From an uncultured Erythrobacter sp. (lineage in GTDB: Bacteria; Pseudomonadota; Alphaproteobacteria; Sphingomonadales; Sphingomonadaceae), in the NCBI GenBank assembly GCA_947503155.1, contig CANNCL010000001.1:310001-374000 (forward strand): a stretch of 64,000 nt of DNA, in the 5' to 3' direction. The notes beneath the pieces were generated by a model that saw only the letters and a list, made by a program, of their open reading frames with translations, searched no databases and was not told the DNA's origin. How positions within the stretch are numbered: the stretch's first letter is position 1; each line of letters begins with the position of its first letter. Shown here piece by piece: positions 20,833 to 30,957 of the stretch. The position numbers and the translations under genes were made by a program.

Positions 20833-22391
20833 TGGCAGGGTTTGGCTTTGGCTATGCGCGCAGCGGCCGCCGAGCGCGTAGTAGCGGCTCAACCGGCGGC
20901 CCCGGACCGGGTCCATCCACCAGCGAAACAATCGGTGCCTTCACTCGCCATCAATTCGGCGCCGGTCTGCCTGTATCCGCAAGTGCGATCATTGCGGGAG
21001 ATGCTGGCGATCACTGGACCGTTTCTGGCGGCCGCCTTTACCCAAGCGCCGCCGGTGATGCAGCCGATTTGAATGCGGGGCCTTACGCATTGGAGTTCAA
21101 TGACGGTTCGAGCATAAACGTTACCATTGAACCTGACACTTGGGATGTAACCGACCAAAGCGAATGGGATTTTGTCGCACGGCAATCTTCGGCCACATTG
21201 GCAGGCAAAACCATCGCTCTCAGGAACACCGGTACTTTAACGCTCGGGATAACCGGCGGCTTTGGCACACCGTTCCGGCGTGCCGATCTGCGCGATGGGT
21301 CGAACAACCCATTGGTCGTCAAAGGGCGGTTGGGCGAGGTCGGCGAATGGGATAACTATTGCGAGATCGACCGCGTGCAATTCATGCGCGGTGCGCGCGG
21401 TTTGACATTCCGTCATCTAAAAACCGAAGCCACAAACGTCGCAAAATTTACGATTGTTGGTGAGGGTTCGAACAATGCCGACGACATCACAATCGACGAT
21501 TGCTGGGTTAGAGGCGAAGTGGGTGACCCGAATGGCGACTATTCTTCGTCTTCCAACTACCCCAACCTTAACCGCGACCTGATCAACACCACTGGTTCCG
21601 CGATTGGTGCAGTTGGCAACGTCACAGTGACAAATTGCAAAATTGAATGGGGCGACAGTCTCGTCAATATCCGGGTCGACCGGCCCGGAGGCCAATCAAT
21701 TATCACAGGCAATGAATGCGCCTATTTCTACGGTGATGCGATTGCGGTTACGATGGCGCCAGCCAACCCATTGCCAACCACAATCAGCGACAATTTTATC
21801 CATGACACCGTTGGTCTTGCAACCGACAGCGCCAACCCGCACGTCGACGCATTGCGTCTTCAGGGCAGTACAACGGCTGTGGCGGATTGGGATAACATCG
21901 TGATCGAACGCAATGTCATTCTTCAAGGGAATGCACGCGGCGATATGCAGGCGATCTTCCTCGATGATATGAAGACCAGCAATGGTGATAGCGGGCGCTA
22001 TTTTGAAGCGGTGATCCGTAACAATATCATCGCTATCGATTTTTCGGTGCACGGGATCACCGTGATCCAAGCCAAGGATTGCCTAGTCGAAAACAACACC
22101 GTCATGTCATGGGGTCAGGGCTCCAACAACTCGCCTTCGATCTTCATCGCGAGCAGCGGCCTAACCACGGCCACCAGCGGCGGGGGCAACACAGTCAGAG
22201 ATTGTATCGCTGATAATATCGGTGACAGTTTGGGCGCAAGTTCGCAGAGCAACAATTTCGAGGCCGGCCTGAATGGTTCTGTGATTGCTTACTCCGAGCT
22301 TTTCGATGGCCCGACATATGCGCCAGAGACCGTTGCCGAAGCCAAGGTCTTGCTCAATCCCAAGGTTTCAGCGGGAGCAATTATTCCCTGA
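20832..22391 (+). CDS. Right-handed parallel beta-helix protein (putative spike/pectate-lyase-like)
   Basis: Repeated N/D-V-I/L-x-N-N beta-helix coils (VIRNNIIAIDFSVHGITVIQAKDCLVENNTVMSWG); start codon overlaps upstream stop (TAATG); no signal peptide apparent. Confidence 0.8.
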   Translation: MAGFGFGYARSGRRARSSGSTGGPGPGPSTSETIGAFTRHQFGAGLPVSASAIIAGDAGDHWTVSGGRLYPSAAGDAADLNAGPYALEFNDGSSINVTIEPDTWDVTDQSEWDFVARQSSATLAGKTIALRNTGTLTLGITGGFGTPFRRADLRDGSNNPLVVKGRLGEVGEWDNYCEIDRVQFMRGARGLTFRHLKTEATNVAKFTIVGEGSNNADDITIDDCWVRGEVGDPNGDYSSSSNYPNLNRDLINTTGSAIGAVGNVTVTNCKIEWGDSLVNIRVDRPGGQSIITGNECAYFYGDAIAVTMAPANPLPTTISDNFIHDTVGLATDSANPHVDALRLQGSTTAVADWDNIVIERNVILQGNARGDMQAIFLDDMKTSNGDSGRYFEAVIRNNIIAIDFSVHGITVIQAKDCLVENNTVMSWGQGSNNSPSIFIASSGLTTATSGGGNTVRDCIADNIGDSLGASSQSNNFEAGLNGSVIAYSELFDGPTYAPETVAEAKVLLNPKVSAGAIIP

Positions 22392-22406
22392 CGCTGAAAC
22401 AGCCGA

Positions 22407-23195
22407 CTAAAGGTCTAGTTCACGCACCAATTCGCGCGGATTAACTTGCGAATTGGTTGCCCGGGCGAGCCTGCGTTTAAGCGAGCGCCATAAGCGCAAG
22501 CGGGCGCGCAGCAACGGGAACACAGACCGAGTAAGCGGAACCGTCAATGTCGGCACAGGCAGAAAGTCCTGCCATTTCTGACGCATGTAAAACCATGCAT
22601 CGGAGTACCCACCGCTATAGGTGCGAACGGGCTTGCTGTTATGGATTGCGGGGATGTCGGCGACATAGGCCTTCATTCCCGCTTTTCGTGCGGAAAGCAC
22701 AATGTCCGCTGCGTAGAGATGAAAGCCCGGTAGCGCCTCGTCAAAGCGAAGGCCGCTGCCGCGCCGCAGGATAATCACAAACTCATCGATACAACGGGTC
22801 TCGACCGGGGCATCGAAGCGCGCGCCCAGCCTAAGGCTAAGGCCCGAGGACCATGCATGACCAGAATACTCACCGGTATCATCAATGCCCCACGCCCCGA
22901 TTACGGCCCAATCCGGGTCATGTGCCTCGATGGCAGCGACGGACTTGGCCAATGCCTCGCCCCAATTATCCGGCAGAAACACGTCTTGATGCGCGAACAC
23001 GATGATACCCGCTGAAGTGTCATCGATCCCCTCATTGTAAGCCTGCGATGCCGTTACCGCGCCGCGATAACAGTTCAGCTCGACTTGGCCTTCAGCGATC
23101 AATGCCGACCGCATCAGATTGTTTTGCAGGACTTCCTCGTCATTGACCGCCGCGACGATATGAATATCTGCGATGAGATCACGCGCTTCCGTCAC
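22407..23195 (-). CDS. Glycosyltransferase-like protein
   Basis: IHIVAAVNDEEVLQNNLMRS ... AYNEGIDDTSAGIIVFAHQDVFLPDNW (GT2-like fold). Confidence 0.78.
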   Translation of the reverse strand: MTEARDLIADIHIVAAVNDEEVLQNNLMRSALIAEGQVELNCYRGAVTASQAYNEGIDDTSAGIIVFAHQDVFLPDNWGEALAKSVAAIEAHDPDWAVIGAWGIDDTGEYSGHAWSSGLSLRLGARFDAPVETRCIDEFVIILRRGSGLRFDEALPGFHLYAADIVLSARKAGMKAYVADIPAIHNSKPVRTYSGGYSDAWFYMRQKWQDFLPVPTLTVPLTRSVFPLLRARLRLWRSLKRRLARATNSQVNPRELVRELDL

Positions 23196-23884
23196 GTCTT
23201 GCGCCCTTCGATGCAGACCTGTCGCACCGTCAGGTGTCGCAAGCGGCCAAGCGTCAACAGATTGAACGCCCGCGCACCCGGCCCTGGTTCTGCCATCGCG
23301 CGGACAGTGTCCACCTGTATGCCTGCTTCTTCGAACATTCGGCGATAGCTACCGGCGGTAAACCAACGCAAATGCGTGCGGTCCATCACGCCTGTTTCGG
23401 TGAGTTCCCAGCGGTCCTTTAGCAGCCCGCTGAGCACAGAAAACTGTGCCACATTCGGAGAGCTGGCCAGCACGGTAGCGCCCGGCTTCAACTTAGCGGC
23501 GACCCGTTCAACAACCGCCCATGGATCGATAAGATGCTCCAACACCTCGCTCATCAATACGGCATCGAATGATTGATCTGCCCACGGCAATTCAAGCTGC
23601 TCAACATTCCCCTCAAGCACTTCGGTCAGCCGAGTACGGGCAACCTTTGCGGCTTGCGGCGCGATTTCGACGCCGTGATAGCTTTCGCAAAGACCAGCCG
23701 CGATGGCGGCCGCTCCAGTCTCGCCCGCGCCGCAGCCAATCTCCAAAATACGCGCCGATCCGCTTGGCGAAAGCAAGTCCAGAAAGTCCCGCCGCACGCC
23801 GGCAAAATAGCCGTCCGACTTGCTGCCATACGCTTGCAGACCGAGATCGTCGCCGACTGCCGAATTGGAATGTTTGTCTGTCAT
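23192..23884 (-). CDS. SAM-dependent class I methyltransferase
   Basis: RILEIGCGAGETGAAAIA ... FDAVLMSEVLEHLIDPW. Confidence 0.9.
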   Translation of the reverse strand: MTDKHSNSAVGDDLGLQAYGSKSDGYFAGVRRDFLDLLSPSGSARILEIGCGAGETGAAAIAAGLCESYHGVEIAPQAAKVARTRLTEVLEGNVEQLELPWADQSFDAVLMSEVLEHLIDPWAVVERVAAKLKPGATVLASSPNVAQFSVLSGLLKDRWELTETGVMDRTHLRWFTAGSYRRMFEEAGIQVDTVRAMAEPGPGARAFNLLTLGRLRHLTVRQVCIEGRKT

Positions 23885-25332
23885 CTTTGGTGTCTGTAAA
23901 CTTTCTGAGCGGCCATAACCAAGAGCGCCTTCAACCTTTCGCGCAAGTCCTTGGAGACCAACAAAGCAGTGATAACGCCGGGCGCGCTTATGACGACCGC
24001 CAAGATGAATGTCACCAGCAGGTTGGCAAACGGATCAATGCTGGAATTCACCGCGATCAGTACGGCCGCCAAAACTGCAAATACCAACCCATAGGTTAGA
24101 CATGCGGACGCAGCGGCCGGCGCTCTGCGGCTGACTTGGAAAAGGGCCAAAAATGTCGCCGCGACATCTCCTGCGCACATGCAGGCGGCCACCCAGACGA
24201 TGCCCTGGCCTGATGAAAGCGCGAAATACGCACCAATGAGGCCCGTCACCCGAAAGATGTTCGCCGTTAGAATATCGCTGGTGCCGCCTCGACTAAGCGA
24301 AATGACCACGCACCATGCGCGCAGCACCGTCGCAGCCGCTAGGATAGAGAGAAATGTCACCAGCAATGGCGGGGTCACGAAACCCGCCCCAAAGAGCAGG
24401 AAAACCACCGGCGCACCCAGCGTGGCCAGCGGGAAAAGCACGCCAGACAGCAGCAACAAACATGCAGCACCTGTTGTTCGGCATCTTTCCTTATACAGCT
24501 CTGAATTGTCGCGCGCCTCAGAAAGCAGGGGCAAAAACAGATTGCCGCATAGCCGCGCAAAGAACACGCTTGCCCCGCCGGTCAACGCAGCAACAGCGGC
24601 ATAGCCAGCAAGGTCGAGCATCCCGCCCATCGTGCCGATCACAATGCGGTCACCTTGGGTCGCCAGAAAGATCACAATCCCGTTGAGTAATAATGGCCAG
24701 CCGAAGGTAAAAACGGCTCTCGCTGCTATGTTGTCAAACCCCAACCGATACGGCGTCCTTGCAAGAATATGCGACAGAGCCACCGATATGACCGAGGTGG
24801 CTACGCAACCAAAAGCAATCGCTACGAAATTCTCAGTCGCGACCGCCAATGCCACTGTCAAAAGAACCCCCGGCAACAATCCGCCCAACTGCATTTTGAC
24901 ATAGGCACCAAAATTCATCTGCCGCTGCTGAGCGAGCGGGTCGAGGTGACGAAAACCTTCGATAACCGGAATGATGGCGGCGCAGGCGTAGAACCAGCCC
25001 AGCTCTGGATTGCCAAATTGCCCTGCGATCCAATCCGAAAACAGAAATATGGCGGCGCCCATCAACACCCCTCGTGCGAGCAGCACCGTCGCCATTGTCG
25101 GCATAGCGGACGCGACATCGCCATCGCGGGCCTGAATGAGGTATTTCTCAATCCCAAGGTCACTGATCAGCGCAAAAGTGCTGACCACGAGCAAAAACGT
25201 GACGCTGATCCCGAAATATTCGGGTCCAAGGAACCGCGCGACGAGCAATACGCGCAGAAACAGCAAAGCGTGCTCACCCACATAGCCAAGGCCGAGCGTC
25301 GAGCTTGCTTTCAAGAACCGGCCTTTTGCCAC
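23881..25332 (-). CDS. Oligosaccharide flippase (Wzx/MOP superfamily)
   Basis: Multi-TM protein, LGLGYVGEHALLFLRVLLVARFLGPEYFGISVTFLLV. Confidence 0.88.
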   Translation of the reverse strand: MAKGRFLKASSTLGLGYVGEHALLFLRVLLVARFLGPEYFGISVTFLLVVSTFALISDLGIEKYLIQARDGDVASAMPTMATVLLARGVLMGAAIFLFSDWIAGQFGNPELGWFYACAAIIPVIEGFRHLDPLAQQRQMNFGAYVKMQLGGLLPGVLLTVALAVATENFVAIAFGCVATSVISVALSHILARTPYRLGFDNIAARAVFTFGWPLLLNGIVIFLATQGDRIVIGTMGGMLDLAGYAAVAALTGGASVFFARLCGNLFLPLLSEARDNSELYKERCRTTGAACLLLLSGVLFPLATLGAPVVFLLFGAGFVTPPLLVTFLSILAAATVLRAWCVVISLSRGGTSDILTANIFRVTGLIGAYFALSSGQGIVWVAACMCAGDVAATFLALFQVSRRAPAAASACLTYGLVFAVLAAVLIAVNSSIDPFANLLVTFILAVVISAPGVITALLVSKDLRERLKALLVMAAQKVYRHQR

Positions 25333-25336
25333 GTTT

Positions 25337-26593
25337 CTACCCTGCCCTCTGCCGGGTCAGCAATCTGCGCAAAGTGCCGAGCATACTGCGCAGGCTTTCT
25401 TTCACGCCGAGCATGCGCGTATTGCGCGCCAGCTCCAAATTCTCAAAACGAGGCCGCTGCCGTCCGACCATTGCCATCGCCGCCAATCGCGGCAGGACCA
25501 ACCCTTTGCGCTTGGCCTGGAATGGCTGCATGTGCGTTATGGCATCGGTAGAAAGAGGCTCGGTCAGGATAGCCCCGCTCTCCATCGCGCGCATCAGCGC
25601 AGCTTCGCCTTTTGCGGTCCGCGTCAGAACGATGCTGCGGCCCTCCTGCTCATCGAATAATGGCTCACCATTCTCATCGCAGTGCCAGCCATCAGCGCAC
25701 ACGATGTCAGCGAATTCTCCGATACCGTCGGGGCAAATTTTGCAGCGGAACTGAAGGTGACGGTTGAGAATGTTGCCCCAGCTTGTGTCGTAATCCATCC
25801 TGAAACTGCGACCGTCCGCCAATTGCGCAGTCGCAAATCCGGGCCAGCCGTCCCCGCGATAGCGAAACGCAGCAATCTCGCTTTCATCCTCAACGCCCAT
25901 TTCTGCGAGCAAAGCCGATGTGCCGCGATAGCTGGGAACGCCAGCACACATAAAGGCGAGCATATAGGGCACTTTTTCGTCCACCCGCGCGTCATGCCGG
26001 GCCAGTTGGCGCAGGCCAGCAACGTCGCAAGGCTTGCCCACAAACGCAAAGCGCCCCGGCGCATTCAAGCGAGAAGCAATATCTTCAAGCGGCGAAGACG
26101 GCGCATAACGCGATCCTGCTGCATGAAACACATCATCGCGGCCGGTGCTGATCGTTAGCGCGTTGCGTACCGGCGAGTCTGGAGAGACCGCAGTTTGCAC
26201 TACATAGTCGATTTCGCCAGTGGCCAGCAGATGAGTCAATATCGCCGATAATCCGCCGCCCGACGAAGCATTCTGGCGAAGCTCAGCATCGCTGCTCCAC
26301 CCCAGCCGCGCGGTAATAAGCGGGCCCCAAACAGGATGATACTCCGCCTCAAAACTCTCCGGCTCGTGGCGAATATTCGCCCCCGGGCACACGGCGTCGA
26401 TCACTGCTGCTTGGTTATGCGGAATCGCTCGGACCGCTTCTGGTCGCCGATATCCATCCGCCGTATCGCGCATTACGATTGCGGGTTCAGCGCCCTCTGC
26501 GCCCTCTGCGCCCTCTGCGCCCTTTCCAATGCCCGCACACAGGCCGCAACCTGAACACAATCCGTTGGCTTTGATCGCTTCAATATCAAGCAT
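25337..26593 (-). CDS. Coenzyme F420 hydrogenase/dehydrogenase beta-subunit-like Fe-S protein
   Basis: NGLCSGCGLCAGIG Fe-S motif; C-terminal FrhB-like region; start at MLDIEAIK overlapping the pyruvyltransferase. Confidence 0.85.
   Translation of the reverse strand: MLDIEAIKANGLCSGCGLCAGIGKGAEGAEGAEGAEPAIVMRDTADGYRRPEAVRAIPHNQAAVIDAVCPGANIRHEPESFEAEYHPVWGPLITARLGWSSDAELRQNASSGGGLSAILTHLLATGEIDYVVQTAVSPDSPVRNALTISTGRDDVFHAAGSRYAPSSPLEDIASRLNAPGRFAFVGKPCDVAGLRQLARHDARVDEKVPYMLAFMCAGVPSYRGTSALLAEMGVEDESEIAAFRYRGDGWPGFATAQLADGRSFRMDYDTSWGNILNRHLQFRCKICPDGIGEFADIVCADGWHCDENGEPLFDEQEGRSIVLTRTAKGEAALMRAMESGAILTEPLSTDAITHMQPFQAKRKGLVLPRLAAMAMVGRQRPRFENLELARNTRMLGVKESLRSMLGTLRRLLTRQRAG
26492..26527 (-). 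repeat. 9-bp tandem repeat encoding (GAE)n
   Basis: gccctctgc x3 + gccctttcc. Confidence 0.95.
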
Positions 26594-27791
26594 GACCCGC
26601 GACCAAATCCGCGATCGCGCCGTCCAAAAATGCTGTGTAATTCCCCAATCTTCGCTGGGCTTCGGCGTTAGCGGCGACAGCCTGAGCGCGCAGATTTGGC
26701 AAATCGGCCAGCGCTGCGTCAAAGCGCGTCAGCACGGCATCATTGCTTTCGCTCGTCAGGTCAGCGTTCCACCCATAACCAAGGGAATCGAACAAGCCGC
26801 TGAACTTGCGGCTATACCCAAGCGGCACGACCGCCGTGCCAGAAGAGATCGCAGCAATTGTCGAATGCATCCGGCTGCCTGCAAACAAATCAAGCCCGGC
26901 AATATAGCTTTTCGCCTGAGACGGCCCGGAAAAACGCGGCGGCAGAACAGCGTTCGGCACACGCTTTTTCAATTCTTCGGCAAGCGCGTAATCGTCCTCA
27001 TACGGCGTCGCGGCGGCCAAGACATGCGGAACAAGGTGCAGCTCAGCGCGCGGCTCATTCGCCACACGCTCAATCAGGCTGTCGACCAAGGCCGGGTAGT
27101 CCACCGTCAATTTGATCCGATCGCTGGCGGCAATATCGCGGCGATACAGCAGAGCGGAGATGTTCAGGCCGACTTTGATCGGACCCTTGGCGAGATCGCG
27201 GCTTTGTTTGTCAGCCGCCGCCTCGAACGGCAATGCGAAGGCGACATCTGTTGTAAGCGCCGATTTGCCCTTCATTCCCAAAGTTTCGAGCACAGAAAGC
27301 GATTTTTCATCGCGGGCGAAAATTCGGCTGGCCATGTTCATCACGCCGACCGCTGCGTGCCGGGCAATGCCGGTGTGAAAAGGGCCGATTGTCTGGGGGC
27401 TTAGAATCAAGGGGCCTTTGCTGCGCTGTGCAGCAATTTTTGTCCCGATTATCAGCCAAAAACGGCGGGCAGCATAAATATCCGAAAAACTATCGCCGCC
27501 GCCAATATCGAACACAATATCACAGCGTTTAAGCTGGCGATGCAGGTTGGACACCGGGTTCGCCAGCGCCTTATATCCGACATTCTCAAAGTCGTTTTCG
27601 AACGCGATTTCATGGCTGTAATCAAACGCACCGCGCACGCCCATAAGGTGAAAAATGGGCCTATGTCCGGCTTTTTCTACGGCCGCGCCAATCAAATTGG
27701 CATTGGCCACCGTCAGCGCCCCCACCCCGAGGTTCTCTGACAAAAAAGAATGCCACAAAAGGCCGATATGTAAGGGGGGCAGATCGTTCAT
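26586..27791 (-). CDS. Polysaccharide pyruvyl transferase family protein
   Basis: Start HIGLLWHSFLSENLGVGALTVANANLI and late GSRMHSTIAAISSGTAVVPLGYSRKFSGLF. Confidence 0.88.
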   Translation of the reverse strand: MNDLPPLHIGLLWHSFLSENLGVGALTVANANLIGAAVEKAGHRPIFHLMGVRGAFDYSHEIAFENDFENVGYKALANPVSNLHRQLKRCDIVFDIGGGDSFSDIYAARRFWLIIGTKIAAQRSKGPLILSPQTIGPFHTGIARHAAVGVMNMASRIFARDEKSLSVLETLGMKGKSALTTDVAFALPFEAAADKQSRDLAKGPIKVGLNISALLYRRDIAASDRIKLTVDYPALVDSLIERVANEPRAELHLVPHVLAAATPYEDDYALAEELKKRVPNAVLPPRFSGPSQAKSYIAGLDLFAGSRMHSTIAAISSGTAVVPLGYSRKFSGLFDSLGYGWNADLTSESNDAVLTRFDAALADLPNLRAQAVAANAEAQRRLGNYTAFLDGAIADLVAGHA

Positions 27792-28496
27792 TTATCCCTC
27801 CCGCACCGCGATCAATGATTTGGCAAAGATCAACGCAAATCGCTCGCTCGAATGCGCAGCATCCGGAAACAGCGCGCGCATGTAACGGCGGCTGATCATG
27901 CGGCAATTATCCATACGCGACACAGCGCTGGCAAAATCCGACTTTTTCGCCAATCCAAGTGAGAAATGGGTATGCGCAAACAGCCGGATTGGATCGGGCA
28001 GCCAATGCAGAAAAGGAAATGCCGTATGCGGGTCAATCGGGAACCAGAAATTGGGCGTCTGCACGTAATAAGCCTTGGCTACGCGCCGTATCTCCGCCGC
28101 AAAATCCTGCATATTGGCGTAAAGACCAACATGTTCGATCACAGAATTGGAATGGACCAGATCGAAACTACCATCCCCGAATTCTGGCATCGCGCAAGCA
28201 TTGCCTGAGGCGTTTTCAAAGTTCAGCCCCCCCTCAACCTGTTGTGAATAAGCGGCCAATTCCTCGCCATAATTTAGCAAGGTGAGATGCACGCGCCCGC
28301 GCAAATGCGCAGGCAGCATGTTCCAATATTCGGCGCGCCCGCCGACATCGAGGATCCGCAAGGTCTGCCCGTCCTGAAGCAATCCCTCGATCATGGCCTC
28401 AATCTTAGCGAAGCGTCGTTTGCGGAATCGCTGTTGGAGTGACGTAAAGAGCTTGCCTTCGTCACGTCTCCGGATTGGATTGGAACCCTGCGCCAC
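27792..28496 (-). CDS. Class I SAM-dependent methyltransferase
   Basis: LRILDVGGRAEYWNMLP ... SFDLVHSNSVIEHV. Confidence 0.87.
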   Translation of the reverse strand: MAQGSNPIRRRDEGKLFTSLQQRFRKRRFAKIEAMIEGLLQDGQTLRILDVGGRAEYWNMLPAHLRGRVHLTLLNYGEELAAYSQQVEGGLNFENASGNACAMPEFGDGSFDLVHSNSVIEHVGLYANMQDFAAEIRRVAKAYYVQTPNFWFPIDPHTAFPFLHWLPDPIRLFAHTHFSLGLAKKSDFASAVSRMDNCRMISRRYMRALFPDAAHSSERFALIFAKSLIAVREG

Positions 28497-28506
28497 GTCC
28501 TTGCAG

Positions 28507-29565
28507 CTACTTCGCGTCAGGCAGCAGCGGTCGCCACCAATCTTCGTTGGTTAGATACCAACGCAAAGTTTGCCTCAAACCTTCTTCAAACGTACGCTGC
28601 GCCGCATAATTCAACTCAGCGCGCGCCTTAGTCTCGTCAATCGCATAGCGGCGATCATGACCCGCACGGTCGGTGACGAAAGTCTTTAGCGTATCACTCT
28701 TTTTGCCCTTAGCTGCCGGTGCATCGGGATAGCGCTCAGCAAGCCCATCAACCTCTTCAAATGCCAGATCAGCTTCCCGGCAAATCGCGTCGATCACTTC
28801 CATATTGGGGAGCTCCGCGCCCCCGCCAATATTGTAAGTCTCACCCGGCTCGCCCTTTTCAAGGCACGCCTCAATGCCGCGGCAATGGTCTTCGACATGC
28901 AGCCAATCACGCACATTCATCCCGTCACCATAAATCGGCAGCGCGCGGCCTGACAAAGCATTGAGCAGGAATAGCGGGATCAGCTTTTCTGGATATTGGT
29001 AGGGACCATAATTGTTCGAACAATTGCTGGTCGTGACGTTCAAACCATATGTGTGGTGGTAGGCGCGAACCAAGTGATCAGACGCGGCCTTTGATGCTGA
29101 ATAGGGCGAATTGGGCGCATAGGCCGTAGTCTCGCTAAATGCTGGATCATCATCGCCCAGCGAACCGTAAACCTCATCGGTGGAGATGTGGTGGAACCGG
29201 TGGTCTGTCCCATCGCCGTCTAGCCACACCGAACGTGCGGCTTTTAGCAAACTGTTGGTGCCAAGGATGTTGGTGTCGATAAATGCATCAGGGCCAGTGA
29301 TTGACCGGTCGACATGGCTTTCAGCGGCAAAGTGTACGATGGTCGCAATGTCTCGTTCGCGCAGCAGTTTTTCAACCAGCTCCTGATCGCGAATGTCGCC
29401 TTCTACCAGTTCCGCGTGCGGCGCGCCGGCAATGGTCGAGGCATTGCCGGCATAGGTCAGAGCATCCAGCACGATGAGGTGGTCGCCGGGATGATGTTCG
29501 TTCCAATAATGGACGAAGTTGCCGCCGATAAAGCCGGCCCCTCCGGTGACGAGTAAATTAGCCAA
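28507..29565 (-). CDS. rmlB: dTDP-glucose 4,6-dehydratase
   Basis: NLLVTGGAGFIGGNFVHY ... YSASKAASDHLVRAYHHTYG; part of rmlBDCA; start codon (TTG near 29565) is provisional. Confidence 0.94.
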   Translation of the reverse strand: MANLLVTGGAGFIGGNFVHYWNEHHPGDHLIVLDALTYAGNASTIAGAPHAELVEGDIRDQELVEKLLRERDIATIVHFAAESHVDRSITGPDAFIDTNILGTNSLLKAARSVWLDGDGTDHRFHHISTDEVYGSLGDDDPAFSETTAYAPNSPYSASKAASDHLVRAYHHTYGLNVTTSNCSNNYGPYQYPEKLIPLFLLNALSGRALPIYGDGMNVRDWLHVEDHCRGIEACLEKGEPGETYNIGGGAELPNMEVIDAICREADLAFEEVDGLAERYPDAPAAKGKKSDTLKTFVTDRAGHDRRYAIDETKARAELNYAAQRTFEEGLRQTLRWYLTNEDWWRPLLPDAK

Positions 29566-30415
29566 GTGCCGCTTCCTCTTTGAGCATTTCGCGCAAGTTC
29601 GCGCGCCAAGGGACCGGAGTATCGCCAAGCAATGCGCGCGTCGCGCTGCAATCGAGCAGCGAATAGGCCGGGCGCGCGGCTGGGGTTGGATATTCGGCGG
29701 TCGTAATGGGATTGATTGTCGGTATTTTGGGGATCAGCCCAAGCGTATGTGCCTCTTCGGCAATCGCGGCGGCGAAATCATACCAGCTGACCTCGCCTGC
29801 ATCGCTGTGGTGGAATGTACCTGAGGCGTCTTTTTCGATCAGGCCCCAAATTGTTCGCGCAAGGCCGCTCGCCCAAGTCGGAGAGCCGATCTGATCGGCC
29901 ACCACGCTGATCTCGTCACGCTCCTTCATGAGGCGGATCATGGTGCGGACAAAATTCGCGCCGCCTGCTTCGTAAACCCAAGCCGTGCGCACCAGAATAT
30001 CGCTCGCCCGCACGTGATCCTCGCCCTCAGCCTTAGTGCGGCCATAGACGCTGATTGGCCCGCGCGCGTCGCCCGGTTTATAGGGCTGAGACGATTTGCC
30101 ATCGAACACAAAATCGGTGGAGACATGGACCAGCTTGCCGCCCTGCCCCTCCATTGCCTGGGCCATGATTGCAACCGCATCAGCGTTGATCGCTCTTGCG
30201 AGTTCTTCATCGCTTTCGGCCTTGTCCACTGCGGTATAGGCGGCGGCGTTGATGAGCACGTCGGGCGCCTCCGCACTGAGCCGTGCGAGCAACATGCCGG
30301 CGTCGGTCAGATCAACATCGTCAACATCGATAGCACTCAGATCGGCATAAGGCGGCGCAAGACGCTGAAGCGCACCGCCCAGCTGTCCGCCAGCTCCGGT
30401 GATCAATACCTTCAT
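29558..30415 (-). CDS. rmlD: dTDP-4-dehydrorhamnose reductase
   Basis: [16 protein letters not shown] ... YGRTKAEGE ... RTAWVYEAGGANFVRTM. Confidence 0.95.
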   Translation of the reverse strand: MKVLITGAGGQLGGALQRLAPPYADLSAIDVDDVDLTDAGMLLARLSAEAPDVLINAAAYTAVDKAESDEELARAINADAVAIMAQAMEGQGGKLVHVSTDFVFDGKSSQPYKPGDARGPISVYGRTKAEGEDHVRASDILVRTAWVYEAGGANFVRTMIRLMKERDEISVVADQIGSPTWASGLARTIWGLIEKDASGTFHHSDAGEVSWYDFAAAIAEEAHTLGLIPKIPTINPITTAEYPTPAARPAYSLLDCSATRALLGDTPVPWRANLREMLKEEAALG

Positions 30416-30957
30416 GAGAACGCCATCACATCGGCTAGTTCGAGACCCACCGTGTCTTTGTCAGAGATGATCGGATCAAGACCTTTTATGGGCCAATCAA
30501 TACCGACAGCCGGATCATCCCATGCCAGTGTATGCTCTGATTGCGGCGCATAAGGGGCGGTGCATTTATACAGGAAATCGGTGTCGTCACTGAGCGTCAA
30601 GAAACCGTGCGCAAACCCTTCTGGCACCCAGAACATCCGCTGATTTTCGGCTGAAAGTTCGACACCGGTCCATTTACCAAAATGGTCTGAAGATTTGCGC
30701 AAATCCACCGCTACATCAAACACCGCGCCGCGCGACACGCGGACCAATTTGCCCTGAGGGCCCGGATTTTGGAAATGCAGACCGCGCAGCACACCCTTTT
30801 GCGAATGGCTATGGTTGTCCTGCACCCAATTGAGATCAAGTCCAGCATCGCGAAACCCGGCCTCACTCCACGTTTCCATAAAGAACCCGCGTGCATCGCC
30901 GAAAACGCGCGGCTCGATAATTTTCGGGCCGGGAATATCGGTTTCTATGATGTTCAA
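30412..30957 (-). CDS. rmlC: dTDP-4-dehydrorhamnose 3,5-epimerase
   Basis: [33 protein letters not shown]. Confidence 0.96.
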   Translation of the reverse strand: MNIIETDIPGPKIIEPRVFGDARGFFMETWSEAGFRDAGLDLNWVQDNHSHSQKGVLRGLHFQNPGPQGKLVRVSRGAVFDVAVDLRKSSDHFGKWTGVELSAENQRMFWVPEGFAHGFLTLSDDTDFLYKCTAPYAPQSEHTLAWDDPAVGIDWPIKGLDPIISDKDTVGLELADVMAFS

